The notes: generated from the letters alone by a model not told the origin. A DNA stretch of 64,000 nt from Janthinobacterium silvisoli (GCF_014200725.1 NZ_JACHCL010000002.1:1178001-1242000); one strand, 5' to 3'; counted from the first letter of the stretch, positions 14,787 to 24,857 are shown. Made by a program: numbers and translations.

Positions 14787-15911
14787 TTACTGCGTGCGTT
14801 CCGGTGCGGCCGGGCTGGCAGGTGTTTTCTGCACAGGAGCCGGTGCCAGGTCAAACACATTGGCTTCGTACCACAGGGTAACAAACAGCACCATCACTAC
14901 CGGGCCGATAAACAGGCCCACCAGGCCCAGGGTTTCCACGCCACCCAGGATACCGAACAGGACTGCCAGGAAGGGCAAGCGGGTAGCGTTGCCGATCATG
15001 CCTGGGCGCACGAAATGGTCAGCCACGAACAGCACCACCGTGCCCCAGACGGCTACGCCGATGGCGCCGCCCACGCTGCCTTGCACGAGCAGCAAGGCGG
15101 CTGCGCACAAATAGGCCAGCGGTGCGCCAAACGGAATGATGGCCAGGATGCCGGTGGCAAACGCCCATAGTACGGGCGATGGCAAGTCTGTGATCACATA
15201 GGCTACGCCGATCAGCGCGCCCTCGGCCAGACCCACCAGCACCAGGCCATTGACGGTGGCGCGGATGGCGGTCGGGACTTTTTGCGCATAGCGGCCCCAG
15301 CGCTCAGGGCGCAGGAAATGACTGCCCAAGGCAGTGATCTGGCGCGTCAGCGCTTCGCCATCCTTGTAAAAGAAGAACAGGCACAAAAAAGCCAGGCCGA
15401 AATCGACCAGGCGGTGAAACACGTCGGTGCCGAAGACGCGCAAGATATCGCGCGCCGAATGAAAACCGCCCACGGCGCCGCCCGCCAGCAGGTGGCCCAA
15501 GCCATGGGGCTGGCTCAGGGTGGCTTGCCACCAATCACTGATGGCGCTGCCGGCCAGCGGAATATTCGCCGTCCAGCCAGGCACGGGCAAACCATTCATA
15601 TTGGCATTGACGATGAAATTGGCCAGCACGGGCATTTCGCGCGCCGCTTGCGCCAGGCCCAGCAGCACGGGGATGATAAAGATGCAGGCCGACGCCAGGG
15701 TCAGCAAGGCGGCCGCGATGATGGGCCGCTGCCCCAGCGCAGCGCGCATCCGCAAGTAAAGTGGCCAGGTCGCCACGCATAAAATACCAGCCCATACCAG
15801 CGGCAGGAAAAAGCGCTGCATCACAAACGCCGTCAAGGCGATCAGGGCCAGGGAAAAGCCTGCGCTGACGATATCTCGCTGAATATCGCGCTGGGTATCG
15901 CTCATATACAT
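14787..15911 (-). CDS. AI-2E family permease (PerM/YdiK-like)
   Basis: A 374-residue inner-membrane protein with about seven to eight helices. Examples are FSLALIALTAFVMQRFFLPLVW near the N-terminus, IIAAALLTLASACIFIIPVLL, and the closely packed C-terminal helices around LPFLAVLFGILGGVETLGLVGLFIGPVVMV, a hallmark of the AI-2E exporter/permease family. Family members have been linked to autoinducer-2, ion or metabolite export, and the substrate cannot be told from sequence. The second Met (15905) is an equally good start. The C-terminus is rich in Ala/Pro and cytoplasmic. Confidence 0.88.
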   Translation of the reverse strand: MYMSDTQRDIQRDIVSAGFSLALIALTAFVMQRFFLPLVWAGILCVATWPLYLRMRAALGQRPIIAAALLTLASACIFIIPVLLGLAQAAREMPVLANFIVNANMNGLPVPGWTANIPLAGSAISDWWQATLSQPHGLGHLLAGGAVGGFHSARDILRVFGTDVFHRLVDFGLAFLCLFFFYKDGEALTRQITALGSHFLRPERWGRYAQKVPTAIRATVNGLVLVGLAEGALIGVAYVITDLPSPVLWAFATGILAIIPFGAPLAYLCAAALLLVQGSVGGAIGVAVWGTVVLFVADHFVRPGMIGNATRLPFLAVLFGILGGVETLGLVGLFIGPVVMVLFVTLWYEANVFDLAPAPVQKTPASPAAPERTQ

Positions 15912-15957
15912 CCATTCATGCCCGGCACCAAAAAGTGGCCGGCTAAAGTTAAGCTAT

Positions 15958-15984
15958 GCTACGCGACGATCGCGCAGGCGTAGC
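15958..15984. repeat. Inverted repeat upstream of the AI-2E permease gene
   Basis: GCTACGC (15958-15964) and GCGTAGC (15978-15984) form a 7-bp stem with a 13-base loop between the end of the DUF1501 gene and the permease start. There is no T-run. It may be a weak terminator for the upstream operon or a regulatory stem. Confidence 0.35.
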
Positions 15985-16005
15985 GTAACACGGGCATGAT
16001 GAAAG

Positions 16006-17196
16006 CTACACCACGCCCAGCTGCACCGGTTTGGCGCCCGCAAACACGTGGTCGAGCTGCGCCGTGCTCAGGCTGAAGGTGCGCTGCAGCAAGCCGCCCA
16101 GCACAGAGCGATACTCATTAAGCACCGGCATGTCGCGGTTCTGGAACAGGTTAGGCTGACTGATCGCTACCTGCTCGCCCGCCACCTGCTTGCCGCGTAT
16201 GCCGCCGCCCAGTACCCAGAACACGCTGCCATGGCCGTGGTCCGTACCCCGGTTGCCGTTTTCGCGGAAGGTGCGGCCAAATTCGCTGACGACGACCACC
16301 ACGGTATTGCGCCATTCGCTCCCCATTTCCTGCGAAAACGCCGCCAGGCCACGCCCCAGCTCATCGAAGCGTCCCGCCAGATAACCGGTGCCCGCGCCCT
16401 GCCCCACGTGCGTATCCCAGCCGCCCACGTCGACAAAGCCGATGTTGTACTTGTCTTTCATCAGTTTGGCGATACGCTGCGCTTCCAGTGCAAAACCCTT
16501 GGTACTGATGGCGTTGCGGTTAGCCGCCTGCATCTCGCCGCTCAACTCCTTCATCACATCGTCGCGCACCACAAAGCCTTCGCTGACGGGCTTTTGCAAG
16601 GACGTGTTCTGGTACATGGCAGAAATAATCTTGCTTTGCCGCTCATCGATACCAGACTTGCCCAGCGAGCGCAGCGCCATGTTCGGCACTTGCGCGCCGC
16701 CCTGGAAAATCAGCGGCAACTGGTCGGTAAAGGAAATGGCGCGGCTGGTCTTGTCGGCATTCAGGCTTTGCGCCAGCCGGTTCATGAAGCCCGAGCGGAA
16801 ATCGCGGCGCCCATCGAGGCTTTGCCCCAGTTCTATCGTATCCTGCGTTTCAAAGTGGCTGCGCGTCAAATCGGTCGTGCCCGCAAACGGCACAAAGGCT
16901 GCTTCGCCACTATTGAACAGCGGATAAATCGTGTCGCGCAAGGCCGGATGCAGCGCCCAGTCGGCATTCAGGGCCAGCGCGCCATTTTCTGCGCCAGGCC
17001 TGGGGATGGCGATATTGGGCCGCGCCGCATAATAAAAATCGCTGCCGATGGGCACCAGCAGGTTGTTGGCGTCATAGCCTCCCCGCAAGAAGACAAACAG
17101 CAGCTTGGCATTCGTGGCGGGCGCGGCCAGCAAATTGCCCGCATGGCTGAACAGGGGCGCGGCGGCCAGCGCTTTTAAGAGATCACGGCGTTTCAT
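16006..17196 (-). CDS. DUF1501 domain protein with Tat signal
   Basis: A 396-residue protein starting at 17196, where AAAGGA precedes the ATG and the N-terminus reads MKRRDLLKALAAAPLFSHAG, a twin-arginine signal. The mature part begins with KLLFVFLRGGYDANNLLVP and contains VDVGGWDTHVGQG, VVVVSEFGRTFREN and GTDHGHGS. These are the metal-binding blocks of the DUF1501 (sulfatase/alkaline phosphatase-fold) family. The function is unknown, and it almost always pairs with a DUF1800 gene. Here that partner lies immediately upstream, its stop 14 bases before this ATG. Confidence 0.9.
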   Translation of the reverse strand: MKRRDLLKALAAAPLFSHAGNLLAAPATNAKLLFVFLRGGYDANNLLVPIGSDFYYAARPNIAIPRPGAENGALALNADWALHPALRDTIYPLFNSGEAAFVPFAGTTDLTRSHFETQDTIELGQSLDGRRDFRSGFMNRLAQSLNADKTSRAISFTDQLPLIFQGGAQVPNMALRSLGKSGIDERQSKIISAMYQNTSLQKPVSEGFVVRDDVMKELSGEMQAANRNAISTKGFALEAQRIAKLMKDKYNIGFVDVGGWDTHVGQGAGTGYLAGRFDELGRGLAAFSQEMGSEWRNTVVVVVSEFGRTFRENGNRGTDHGHGSVFWVLGGGIRGKQVAGEQVAISQPNLFQNRDMPVLNEYRSVLGGLLQRTFSLSTAQLDHVFAGAKPVQLGVV

Positions 17197-17210
17197 GACA
17201 TTCCTTTCGA

Positions 17211-18752
17211 TTAGCGATGCATCATCTCTGGGGATGACAGCAAGAAAGTGTTCCACTCCTGCGGCGAGGCCGCCTGGTCCAGCGCCTGCCGGGTGGCCGG
17301 ACTCAGGGTAGCTTGCAGCGACTGGAAGTACAGGGCGTTCGATAATTGCGGGAAGGCCATTTTCTCTTGCGGCTGCGGGCCATCCGTCTTGAACAGGCCG
17401 GCACTGCCCGAACCGATGGTGCGGGCAATTTCAAAACGCGTATTCATTTGCCCCGGGCTGGCCCAGGCGCTTTCAATCAGCGGATAACCGTCCGGCGTCT
17501 GGCGCCCGTACAGCGGTTCGCCCATGCGCGACAGCCAGTTCAGCATCGGCCCCGCGTTCAAAATCGGCTTGTCGTCATAACTGAGGCGCACGGCCGAGAC
17601 CACATACTGCATCGGGTCCTTGAACTTGTGGCCCAGCGATTGCTGGAATTCTTTACTGGAAAACATGGTTTGCAGCACGGCTGAAATCAGGCCATCCGTG
17701 CGCTGAAAGGTTTGCGCCATCTGCTCCACCAGGATTTCGGGCGGCGTGTCGCCTACAAAATACTGGGCCAGCTTGGCGCTGATGAAATGGGCCGTGGCAG
17801 GGCTGCGGCTGAGGCGGTCCAGCGCTTCGTCCAGCTCGGCCAGGCCGCGCCCTTTCACCGTTTGCCCCAGGAATTGCTTGTCGCCATAGTCGTGGCGGTT
17901 CGGATTGAATTCAAACAAGCCCCGGCGCACATATTGCGCTTGCAGCGCCGGTTTGACCTTGGGCGTATCGGGGCCCAGATTGACGCCCACGCCCGTCAGG
18001 ATGCGGGCCAGTTCCTGAACATCCTTCTGGCTGTAGCCGCCGTTCACGCCCAGGGTATGCAGTTCCATCAGTTCACGCGCATAATTTTCATTGATGCGGT
18101 TGGCGGCATTGGCCTCATTGTCCAGATAGCGCAGCATCGCCGGATGATGGACGGTGGCCGACAGCAAATCGCGGAACTTGCCCAGCGCATGCGGCGTAAT
18201 GGCATTGGCCTCGTAATCACCTACCATGGCGCGCAGATTATGCTTGCCTTGGTGCACACTAAAATGATTGAGCCAGAACCAGCTCATCTGCTGCTGCAGC
18301 TGATTCGGTGCATACACATCGAGCAACAGCGAGCGCGTAGCCGCTTCGCGGGCCAGGCGGTTCATTTCCTGCTGATATTCCTGCTGCGCCTGCTGCTTGG
18401 CGGCATCGTCAGCCACCGCGCTGGCATCCTTGCGGCGCTGCTCGACTTGCATCACCAACTGATCGAGCGGCACCTGGCTGATGGTCATGGCATCGATCTG
18501 CGCCTGTATGCTGGCCGGCAAGACCACCTTGCCTGGATGCAATTGCTCCTGCAGGTAACGATCCCAGCCTTCACGCTGCATCTGGCGCACGCTGCTGCCA
18601 TTCACGCCCCAGCTGATACGTTCCAGCATGGCAATATTGTGCGCAGGATTATCTGGATGAACAGCCATGGCTGCCGGCGGCGGCGTGGTAGCGCAGCCGG
18701 CCAGAAAGGCCGATGAAATCAGGGTGGCGGAAAACAGGCGGGTGTTGAACAT
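17211..18752 (-). CDS. DUF1800 domain lipoprotein
   Basis: A 513-residue protein with a lipoprotein signal (MFNTRLFSATLISSAFLAGC, lipobox LAGC). The DUF1800 core is recognisable from LLDVYAPNQLQQQMSWFWLN-HFSVH, ENYARELMELHTLGVNGGYSQ and the conserved AKLAQYFVGDTPP block. The family is uncharacterised. Its fixed pairing with DUF1501 in many Gram-negative bacteria suggests a cell-envelope complex or a co-exported enzyme pair. It is the first gene of the two-gene operon. Confidence 0.9.
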   Translation of the reverse strand: MFNTRLFSATLISSAFLAGCATTPPPAAMAVHPDNPAHNIAMLERISWGVNGSSVRQMQREGWDRYLQEQLHPGKVVLPASIQAQIDAMTISQVPLDQLVMQVEQRRKDASAVADDAAKQQAQQEYQQEMNRLAREAATRSLLLDVYAPNQLQQQMSWFWLNHFSVHQGKHNLRAMVGDYEANAITPHALGKFRDLLSATVHHPAMLRYLDNEANAANRINENYARELMELHTLGVNGGYSQKDVQELARILTGVGVNLGPDTPKVKPALQAQYVRRGLFEFNPNRHDYGDKQFLGQTVKGRGLAELDEALDRLSRSPATAHFISAKLAQYFVGDTPPEILVEQMAQTFQRTDGLISAVLQTMFSSKEFQQSLGHKFKDPMQYVVSAVRLSYDDKPILNAGPMLNWLSRMGEPLYGRQTPDGYPLIESAWASPGQMNTRFEIARTIGSGSAGLFKTDGPQPQEKMAFPQLSNALYFQSLQATLSPATRQALDQAASPQEWNTFLLSSPEMMHR

Positions 18753-18862
18753 GGCGATCCTTCAAGCGGTTTCAACCAGAATGCCTGAGCGTACTCTCCG
18801 GTTGACCTGCGCATGATTGCCATTTGCAACGAGATGTAATCAATAATGCTTTTAAAGCAATA

Positions 18863-19777
18863 TTACAGCCACGGCGCAGACGCTGCAGCACACTGTTCGC
18901 GCAAGAAATCGCGCAACTGCAACACCAACGGCGTCACTTGCGCCCGGTGCGTGCAGACCAGGTGCAAGGGCGTCGGCTCACCCGCCACCTCGGGCAGCAG
19001 CAGTTGCAAGCGGCCGGCGGCCAGGTCGGCCGACAAGTCCAGCCGCGATTTATAGGCAATGCCCAGTCCCGCCACGGCCCAGCGGCGCACCAGGTCGGCA
19101 TCGTCGGCGCTGCGGTTGCCGCTCACTTGCACGGTGACTTGTTCGCGCTGCGGCAAGCGGTAAAAAGTCCAGCGGTCATGCAAGCCGTCTTCCAGTGCGA
19201 AACGCAAACAGTTGTGATGCTGCAAGTCATCCACCGACAGCAGCGGACCATGTACACGCAGATAAGCCGGGGACGCCACCAGCACCCGGTCATTGGCGGG
19301 CGCAATCGGCATGGCGACCATGCTCGAATCATCTTGCTGGCCGTAGCGCAAGGCAATATCGACTTGCTGGCGCACCATGTCGGCTACCCGGTCGCTGACG
19401 CTGAGCTGGTACTGCAGCTTGGGATGGCGCAACTGAAATGCATCGAGCCAGCCCAGCATGGTGTTGCGGCCCAGATCGGAAGGCATGGCGATTTTCAAGG
19501 TTCCGCCGAAACTGTCCTTATCGGCCAGCAAGGCGTCACGGCCCGCGCGCAGCACCCGCAGCGCTTCCCTGGCATGCTCGATATATTGCGTGCCTTCCGG
19601 CGTCAGGCTCAGCGAACGCGTGGTGCGGGCCAGCAGGCGCAGCCCCAATTCCCCTTCCAGGCGCTTGACGGCGGCACTGGCCAGGGCAGGCGAAATACCC
19701 ACCTCGCGCGCGGCCGCCGACAGGCTGCCCCGGTCGGCCGTGCACACAAATACCTGCAAGTCATCGAGTCTCAGCAA
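18863..19777 (-). CDS. LysR-family transcriptional regulator
   Basis: A 304-residue regulator with an N-terminal winged helix-turn-helix (residues 1-60: DLQVFVCTADRGSLSAAARE, then SPALASAAVKRLEGELGLRLLAR) and an inducer-binding domain (about 90-300). It is divergent from the alcohol dehydrogenase gene starting 105 bases away, the usual arrangement for a LysR protein controlling its neighbour. The shared intergenic stretch has two CTTTGAAAG motifs. The effector is unknown. Confidence 0.9.
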   Translation of the reverse strand: MLRLDDLQVFVCTADRGSLSAAAREVGISPALASAAVKRLEGELGLRLLARTTRSLSLTPEGTQYIEHAREALRVLRAGRDALLADKDSFGGTLKIAMPSDLGRNTMLGWLDAFQLRHPKLQYQLSVSDRVADMVRQQVDIALRYGQQDDSSMVAMPIAPANDRVLVASPAYLRVHGPLLSVDDLQHHNCLRFALEDGLHDRWTFYRLPQREQVTVQVSGNRSADDADLVRRWAVAGLGIAYKSRLDLSADLAAGRLQLLLPEVAGEPTPLHLVCTHRAQVTPLVLQLRDFLREQCAAASAPWL

Positions 19778-19882
19778 TTTTCAGGATTCCTTTGAAAGTG
19801 TTTCGGTACGTGCCATCTTTTTCTTTGAAAGAAAACAAACCATCATACGTCATCCACTCTTCTTTCTTATTCAAGGATCCGC

Positions 19883-20896
19883 ATGAAAGCCATTGCCTAC
19901 CATCACAGCCTGCCCATTACCGATGCCGACTCCCTGCTCGATATCGAATTGCCCACGCCCGCCGCCACGGGCCGCGACCTGCTGGTCGCCGTACACGCTA
20001 TTTCCGTCAACCCGGTCGACACCAAGGTGCGCAAGAACCGCCAGCCGAAAGATGGCCAGCCGGAAGTGCTGGGCTGGGATGCGGCCGGCGTGGTGACCGC
20101 CATCGGCCCGGACGCAAGCCTGTTCAAGGTGGGCGACAAGGTCTGGTACGCGGGCGCGATCAACCGCCCCGGCAGCAATAGCGAGTTCCAGTTGGTCGAT
20201 GAGCGCATCGTCGGCCATATGCCAGCCAGTCTCGATTTCTCAGCGGCCGCCGCGCTGCCGCTGACTGCGATTACCGCCTGGGAATTGCTGTTCGAGCGCC
20301 TGCAGATCAGCCGCGACAAAAATCTTACCGGCAAGTCCCTGCTGGTAATCGGTGCCGCTGGCGGCGTCGGCTCGGTGCTGGTGCAACTGGCGCGCCAATT
20401 GACAGGCGTCACCATCATCGGCACGGCGTCGCGCAGCGATACCTCGGCCTGGGTGAAAGAATTGGGCGCGCACCACGTGATCGACCACAGCAAACCGCTG
20501 GCCGCTGAAATCACGCGCCTGGGTTTGCCGCCCGTCGATTATGTGATTAGCCTGAACCAGACCGACAGCCATTTCGACCAGATCGTCGAGCTGATCGCTC
20601 CGCAAGGCAAGTTTGCCCTGATCGACGACCCCGAGCACATCGACGTGCGCAAGTTCAAGGGCAAGAGCGTCTCGCTACACTGGGAACTGATGTTTACTCG
20701 TTCCCTGTTCCAGACGCCAGACATGATCAAGCAGCATGAATTGCTCAATGAACTGGCGCAACTGGTCGACGCGGGCACCATCAAGACCACCGTGGCCGAA
20801 CGCTTCGGCGCCATCAACGCAGCGAACCTCAAGCGCGCGCACGCTTTGCTGGAAAGCAATACGGCCAAGGGCAAGATTGTGCTGGAAGGTTTTTAA
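19883..20896 (+). CDS. Zinc-type alcohol dehydrogenase-like oxidoreductase (MDR family)
   Basis: A 337-residue medium-chain dehydrogenase/reductase of the quinone-oxidoreductase branch. It has a GroES-like N-terminal half (VHAISVNPVDTKVRKN, GWDAAGVVTAIGPD, GDKVWYAG) and a Rossmann half with GAAGGVGSVLVQLARQL. It should reduce quinones, enones or aldehydes with NADPH. The structural-zinc cysteine cluster of classical ADHs is absent. AAGGA lies 7 bases before the ATG. It is divergent from the LysR gene and is a close paralogue of the gene at 28159-29172. Confidence 0.9.
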   Translation: MKAIAYHHSLPITDADSLLDIELPTPAATGRDLLVAVHAISVNPVDTKVRKNRQPKDGQPEVLGWDAAGVVTAIGPDASLFKVGDKVWYAGAINRPGSNSEFQLVDERIVGHMPASLDFSAAAALPLTAITAWELLFERLQISRDKNLTGKSLLVIGAAGGVGSVLVQLARQLTGVTIIGTASRSDTSAWVKELGAHHVIDHSKPLAAEITRLGLPPVDYVISLNQTDSHFDQIVELIAPQGKFALIDDPEHIDVRKFKGKSVSLHWELMFTRSLFQTPDMIKQHELLNELAQLVDAGTIKTTVAERFGAINAANLKRAHALLESNTAKGKIVLEGF

Positions 20897-20913
20897 GGCA
20901 GGGTTCTAAAGCA

Positions 20914-22173
20914 TCATCTGATCAGGATGGCCCGGAAATCGTTGACATTCGTCAATGTCGGGCCTGTGATCACGGCGTCGCCCAGCGCCTGGAAGAAGCC
21001 GTGGCCATCGTTGTCGTCCAGGCTGTCGCGCGGTTTGATACCCAGCGACCAGGCGCGCTGCAGGGTGTCTGGCGCCAGCACCGCACCAGCGATATCTTCC
21101 TGTCCATCGACGCCGTCCGTATCACCTGCCAGCGCAAATACGTTCGGCTCGCCATCGAGCGCGATGCCCAGGGCCAGCAGGAATTCCACGTTGCGCCCGC
21201 CGCGGCCATGGCCGCGCACGGTGACGGTGGTTTCGCCGCCCGACAACAAGACGCAGGGCGTAGCAAACGGCTGGCCGCGCCGCGCCACTTGCTGCGCCAT
21301 ACCCGCCATCACCTTGCCCACCTCGCGCGCTTCACCTTCCAGGCTATCGCCCAGGATATACGGCGTCACGCCAGCCGCGCGCGCCACAGCAGCGGCTGCT
21401 TCCAGCGCCATTTGCGGCGTGGCGATCAGGGTGGTGTGCGTGTTTGCCAGGCGTGGATCTTCGGGCTTGACCGATTCGCCGCGGCCGCTTTCCAGCACGG
21501 CGCGTATGCTGTCCGGCAAGCTGATGCCATAGCGGCGCACGATGGCCAGCGCATCGTCGCAGGTGGTGGCGTCGCCCACCGTGGGGCCAGAAGCGATATC
21601 GCCCAGCTTGTCGCCTGGCACGTCCGATATCGCCAGGGTCACCACTTTCGCCGGAAAACAGGCGGCCGCCAGGCGGCCACCCTTGATCGCCGACAAATGG
21701 CGGCGCACGCAATTCATTTCACCGATGCTGGCGCCCGACACCAGCAAGGCCCGGTTCAGGGCTTGCTTGTCTTCCAAGGTGACGCCATCGAGCGGCAGCG
21801 CCAGCAAGGACGAGCCGCCGCCCGAAATCAGGCACAGCACAGTATCGTCGGCACTCAAATTACTGACCAGCGCCAGGATGCGGCGCGCCGCCTCCATGCC
21901 GGCCGCGTCGGGCACCGGGTGCGCCGCTTCGGCGATTTCGATGCGCTGGCAAGGCACGGCGTAACCGTAGCGCGTGACGACCAGGCCCGATAGCGGCCCC
22001 GGCCAGTGCCGTTCCACGGCTTGCGCCATGGCGGCCGAGGCCTTGCCGGCGCCGATCACGATCAAGCGGCCCTTGGGCACGGCTGGCAAATGGGGCGGCA
22101 CGCAGTGCGACGGTTGCGCCGCCTCGATGGCGGCGCTGAACATGGCTTTCAGCAAGGCTTGTGGAGTGCTCAT
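20914..22173 (-). CDS. gckA: Glycerate 2-kinase (MOFRL family)
   Basis: A 419-residue type II glycerate kinase converting D-glycerate and ATP to 2-phosphoglycerate. The N-terminal part has VIGAGKASAAMAQAVE and LISGGGSSLLALP, and the C-terminal MOFRL part has LLSGGETTVTVRGHGRGGRN and LAGDTDGVDG. The start at 22173 is preferred because AAGGA is 7 bases upstream; the adjacent ATG at 22176 is only 4 bases away. It follows an MFS carrier gene by 22 bases in one operon, opposite a CdaR-type regulator, which fits uptake and use of glycerate or sugar diacids. Confidence 0.92.
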   Translation of the reverse strand: MSTPQALLKAMFSAAIEAAQPSHCVPPHLPAVPKGRLIVIGAGKASAAMAQAVERHWPGPLSGLVVTRYGYAVPCQRIEIAEAAHPVPDAAGMEAARRILALVSNLSADDTVLCLISGGGSSLLALPLDGVTLEDKQALNRALLVSGASIGEMNCVRRHLSAIKGGRLAAACFPAKVVTLAISDVPGDKLGDIASGPTVGDATTCDDALAIVRRYGISLPDSIRAVLESGRGESVKPEDPRLANTHTTLIATPQMALEAAAAVARAAGVTPYILGDSLEGEAREVGKVMAGMAQQVARRGQPFATPCVLLSGGETTVTVRGHGRGGRNVEFLLALGIALDGEPNVFALAGDTDGVDGQEDIAGAVLAPDTLQRAWSLGIKPRDSLDDNDGHGFFQALGDAVITGPTLTNVNDFRAILIR

Positions 22174-22195
22174 CATGAAATCCTTGCAATACTGA

Positions 22196-23512
22196 TTAAC
22201 GGTTGACGGTCTTGGCCGGCACGCGCAGCACCAGCATGGCCCCCAGCAATAATACGGCCGACAGGATATACAGGGCCACATCGGTGCTGCCCGTCGCATC
22301 CTTGATCCAGCCGACCAAAAACGGGCTGACGAAACCGGCGATCTGGCCCAGTGAATTGATCAAGGCCAGGCCGCCGGCCGCCGCTGCGCTGCCCAAAAAG
22401 GCGGTCGGCAAGGGCCAGAACATGGGCAAGCCCGACAAGACGCCCATGGTCGCCAGGGAGAGGCCGATGATGGCGATCACCACGTTGCCATGCGCTTGCG
22501 TCGCCAGCATCAAGCCGCACAGCGCCATCAGCAACGGGCCGCTCAAGTGCCAGCGGCGTTCCTTGTGGCGGTCGGCCGAACGGCCCACCCAGATCATGAA
22601 GATGCTGGCGCACAGGTAGGGAATCGCGCTGATCCAGCCCACCGTGACGGGGCTGGCGTAACCGAGCGACTTGACGATGGTGGGCAGCCAGAAGTTGATC
22701 GCATACACGCCCATCTGGATGCAGAAATACACCAGGCCCAGCATCCACACCTGGCCATTTTTCAAGACGCTGGCAAAGCTGTCGACCGTACCCACGCCAG
22801 CGCGGCGCTGGCGTTCATCGTCGTCCAGGTCAGCCAGCAGCAAGCGCTTTTCTTCCGTGCTCAGCCACTTGGCTTGAGGAATGCCGTCATTGAGCAGCAC
22901 ATACACCAGCAAGCCCAGCACGACGGTCGGTATGCCTTGCAGCAAGAACATCCATTGCCAGCCGGCCAAGCCGTGATGGTCGGCAAAGAACTCCATCATC
23001 CAGCCCGACAAGGGGCTGCCCAGCAAGCCGGAAATAGGAATCGCCGACATGAACAGGCCCATGATGCGGCCACGGCGCGAGGCCGGATACCAGTTCGTAA
23101 AATACAGCACGATGCCGGGAAAGAAACCCGCCTCGAACATACCGGTAATAAAGCGCAAGATATAAAAGGCGGACGGCGTGGTGACGAACATCAAACACGC
23201 CGAAGCAATGCCCCAGGCAATCATCAGGGTGCCGATGACCTTGCGCGCGCCCAGCTTGTGCAACAGCAAGTTGCTGGGCACACCGCTGGCGACGTAGCCG
23301 ATAAAGAAGATACCCGCGCCCAGGCCATACACGCTTTCGCTCCATTGCAAGGCATCGAGCATTTGCAGCTTGGCAAAGCCCACGTTGACACGGTCCAGGT
23401 AATTGAACAGGTAGCAAATGAAGATGAACGGTATCAGGTGCAAGGTGACCTTACGGTATGCGCCCTCGCGCACCTGGTCTGTGGCTGTGGCTGCGCCTTG
23501 AATGGGGGCCAT
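22196..23512 (-). CDS. MFS transporter, anion:cation symporter family
   Basis: A 438-residue, twelve-helix carrier of the ACS (phthalate/tartrate/glucarate) branch. It has YLFNYLDRVNVGFAKLQM after helix 1 and the conserved GMFEAGFFPGIVLYFTNWYP block near residue 120. Such carriers import organic anions with protons. The glycerate kinase immediately downstream and the CdaR-type regulator divergently upstream suggest that glycerate, tartronate or a sugar diacid is the substrate. The exact substrate is inferred from context. Confidence 0.92.
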   Translation of the reverse strand: MAPIQGAATATDQVREGAYRKVTLHLIPFIFICYLFNYLDRVNVGFAKLQMLDALQWSESVYGLGAGIFFIGYVASGVPSNLLLHKLGARKVIGTLMIAWGIASACLMFVTTPSAFYILRFITGMFEAGFFPGIVLYFTNWYPASRRGRIMGLFMSAIPISGLLGSPLSGWMMEFFADHHGLAGWQWMFLLQGIPTVVLGLLVYVLLNDGIPQAKWLSTEEKRLLLADLDDDERQRRAGVGTVDSFASVLKNGQVWMLGLVYFCIQMGVYAINFWLPTIVKSLGYASPVTVGWISAIPYLCASIFMIWVGRSADRHKERRWHLSGPLLMALCGLMLATQAHGNVVIAIIGLSLATMGVLSGLPMFWPLPTAFLGSAAAAGGLALINSLGQIAGFVSPFLVGWIKDATGSTDVALYILSAVLLLGAMLVLRVPAKTVNR

Positions 23513-23582
23513 GAGTGTCTCCGGTGTATTTTTTATGGAATCTGCTCAGGCCATCGTACAATCGCCGTCACTTATCGTCATC

Positions 23583-23640
23583 GTGCAGATGCATGAAAAA
23601 GAATATTTATAAAGATTAATTATTGTGCGGATGCATAAAA
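23583..23640. promoter_or_regulatory. Direct repeats between the MFS and CdaR-type genes, candidate CdaR operator
   Basis: GTGCAGATGCATGAAAA (23583-23599) and GTGCGGATGCATAAAA (23625-23640) are near-identical direct repeats with starts 42 bp apart, four helical turns. They lie in the divergent intergenic region just before the regulator gene. Binding by the CdaR-type regulator is inferred from position. Confidence 0.5.
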
Positions 23641-23656
23641 ATACCAAGAAAACACC

Positions 23657-24814
23657 ATGCTGACCATCGATACTTCTCTGGCACAGGACATCGTCCAGCG
23701 CACCATGCACATCATGCCCTTCAAGGTGAATGTGATCGATGTCCGTGGCGTGATCCTGGCCAGCGGCAGCCCCGAACGCATAGGCGACTTGCATCCCGGT
23801 GCGCAACTGGCGCTGGCCCGGCGGGACAGCGTGGAAATCGATGCCATTGCAGCCAGCAAGCTGCCCGGTGCCAAGCCGGGTATCAACCTGCCCCTGATGC
23901 TGCGCGGCGAGATTTGCGGCGTGGTCGGCTTGACGGGTGAACCGGAGGCCGTGCGCCAGTTCGGCGCGCTGGTACGCGTGATGGCGGAAATGATGCTGGA
24001 GCAAGCCCAGCTGGTCAGGGAGCTGCAGCATGAAAAACGTTATCGCGAGGAATTCCTGTTCCAGCTGGTCTACCGCACCGGCATCCCCGATGCCAGCATG
24101 CAAGCTTGGGCAGCGCGCCTGGCGCTGGACCTGCGTCTGGCGCGCGCCATGTTCGTGCTGGAAGTACAGGACTTCGGCGAGCGCCTGGAACAAGTGCTGG
24201 GAGAGCTGCAGCAAGTGCAGGCCGCGCTGGCGCAGCGCTGGCCCGAGCTGCTGACGGCCGTCGTCTCGCCCGGCGAACTGGTGATACTGGAAGCCTTTCC
24301 CGTTGCCGGTCCACAGCAGCCGCGCGCGGCGCTGGCACAAAAGCGGCTAGTGGAATTACAGCAGGTGGCGCAATCATCGCTGCAATCGCCATGCACCCTG
24401 GCCATGGGCGTGGCCCTGCCGGGCCTGGACGGCGCCACCGCCTCGTATCAATCGGCAAAGCAGACGGCGCGCGTAGGCCGCTCGCGCAACACTACCGGCG
24501 AACAGCAGGTGTTTTCCTACCTGGACCTGAGCTTGCCGGTGCTGCTGTCCGGCCTGCAAGACGGTTGGCAAGCCGAACAGTTGCGCCAGACGCTGTCGCG
24601 TTTATTACAGCACGACCGCAAGTCCGGCGCCCTGATGCGCACCCTGGCAGCCTGGTTCCGCAATCACAGCCACGCTACGGCCACCGCCAAGGCTTTGCAC
24701 ATCCACAGGAACACACTTGATTACCGTTTGCAAAAGATCGCCGAACTGACGGGGCTGGATCTGGACGATACGGATGACCGCCTGCTTTTATATGTCGCTT
24801 TGCAACTCAATTAA
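23657..24814 (+). CDS. cdaR: CdaR-type sugar-diacid-responsive transcriptional regulator
   Basis: A 385-residue regulator. The N-terminal domain (about 5-135) is the sugar-diacid recognition fold ([56 protein letters not shown]). A degenerate central domain follows, then a PucR-type helix-turn-helix at the C-terminus ([20 protein letters not shown]). CdaR activates glycerate/glucarate/galactarate genes in response to these acids. It is divergent from the MFS/glycerate kinase operon, its probable target. Confidence 0.9.
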   Translation: MLTIDTSLAQDIVQRTMHIMPFKVNVIDVRGVILASGSPERIGDLHPGAQLALARRDSVEIDAIAASKLPGAKPGINLPLMLRGEICGVVGLTGEPEAVRQFGALVRVMAEMMLEQAQLVRELQHEKRYREEFLFQLVYRTGIPDASMQAWAARLALDLRLARAMFVLEVQDFGERLEQVLGELQQVQAALAQRWPELLTAVVSPGELVILEAFPVAGPQQPRAALAQKRLVELQQVAQSSLQSPCTLAMGVALPGLDGATASYQSAKQTARVGRSRNTTGEQQVFSYLDLSLPVLLSGLQDGWQAEQLRQTLSRLLQHDRKSGALMRTLAAWFRNHSHATATAKALHIHRNTLDYRLQKIAELTGLDLDDTDDRLLLYVALQLN

Positions 24815-24857
24815 TTACAATCACGCTCAGTCTTTTATTTTTAACAATAGGAACACG

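Noticed and set aside
19796-19860. CTTTGAAAG repeats between LysR and dehydrogenase considered as a defined operator
   Set aside because: The symmetry is imperfect and the motifs are short and AT-rich; mentioned only as a weak feature of the intergenic region.
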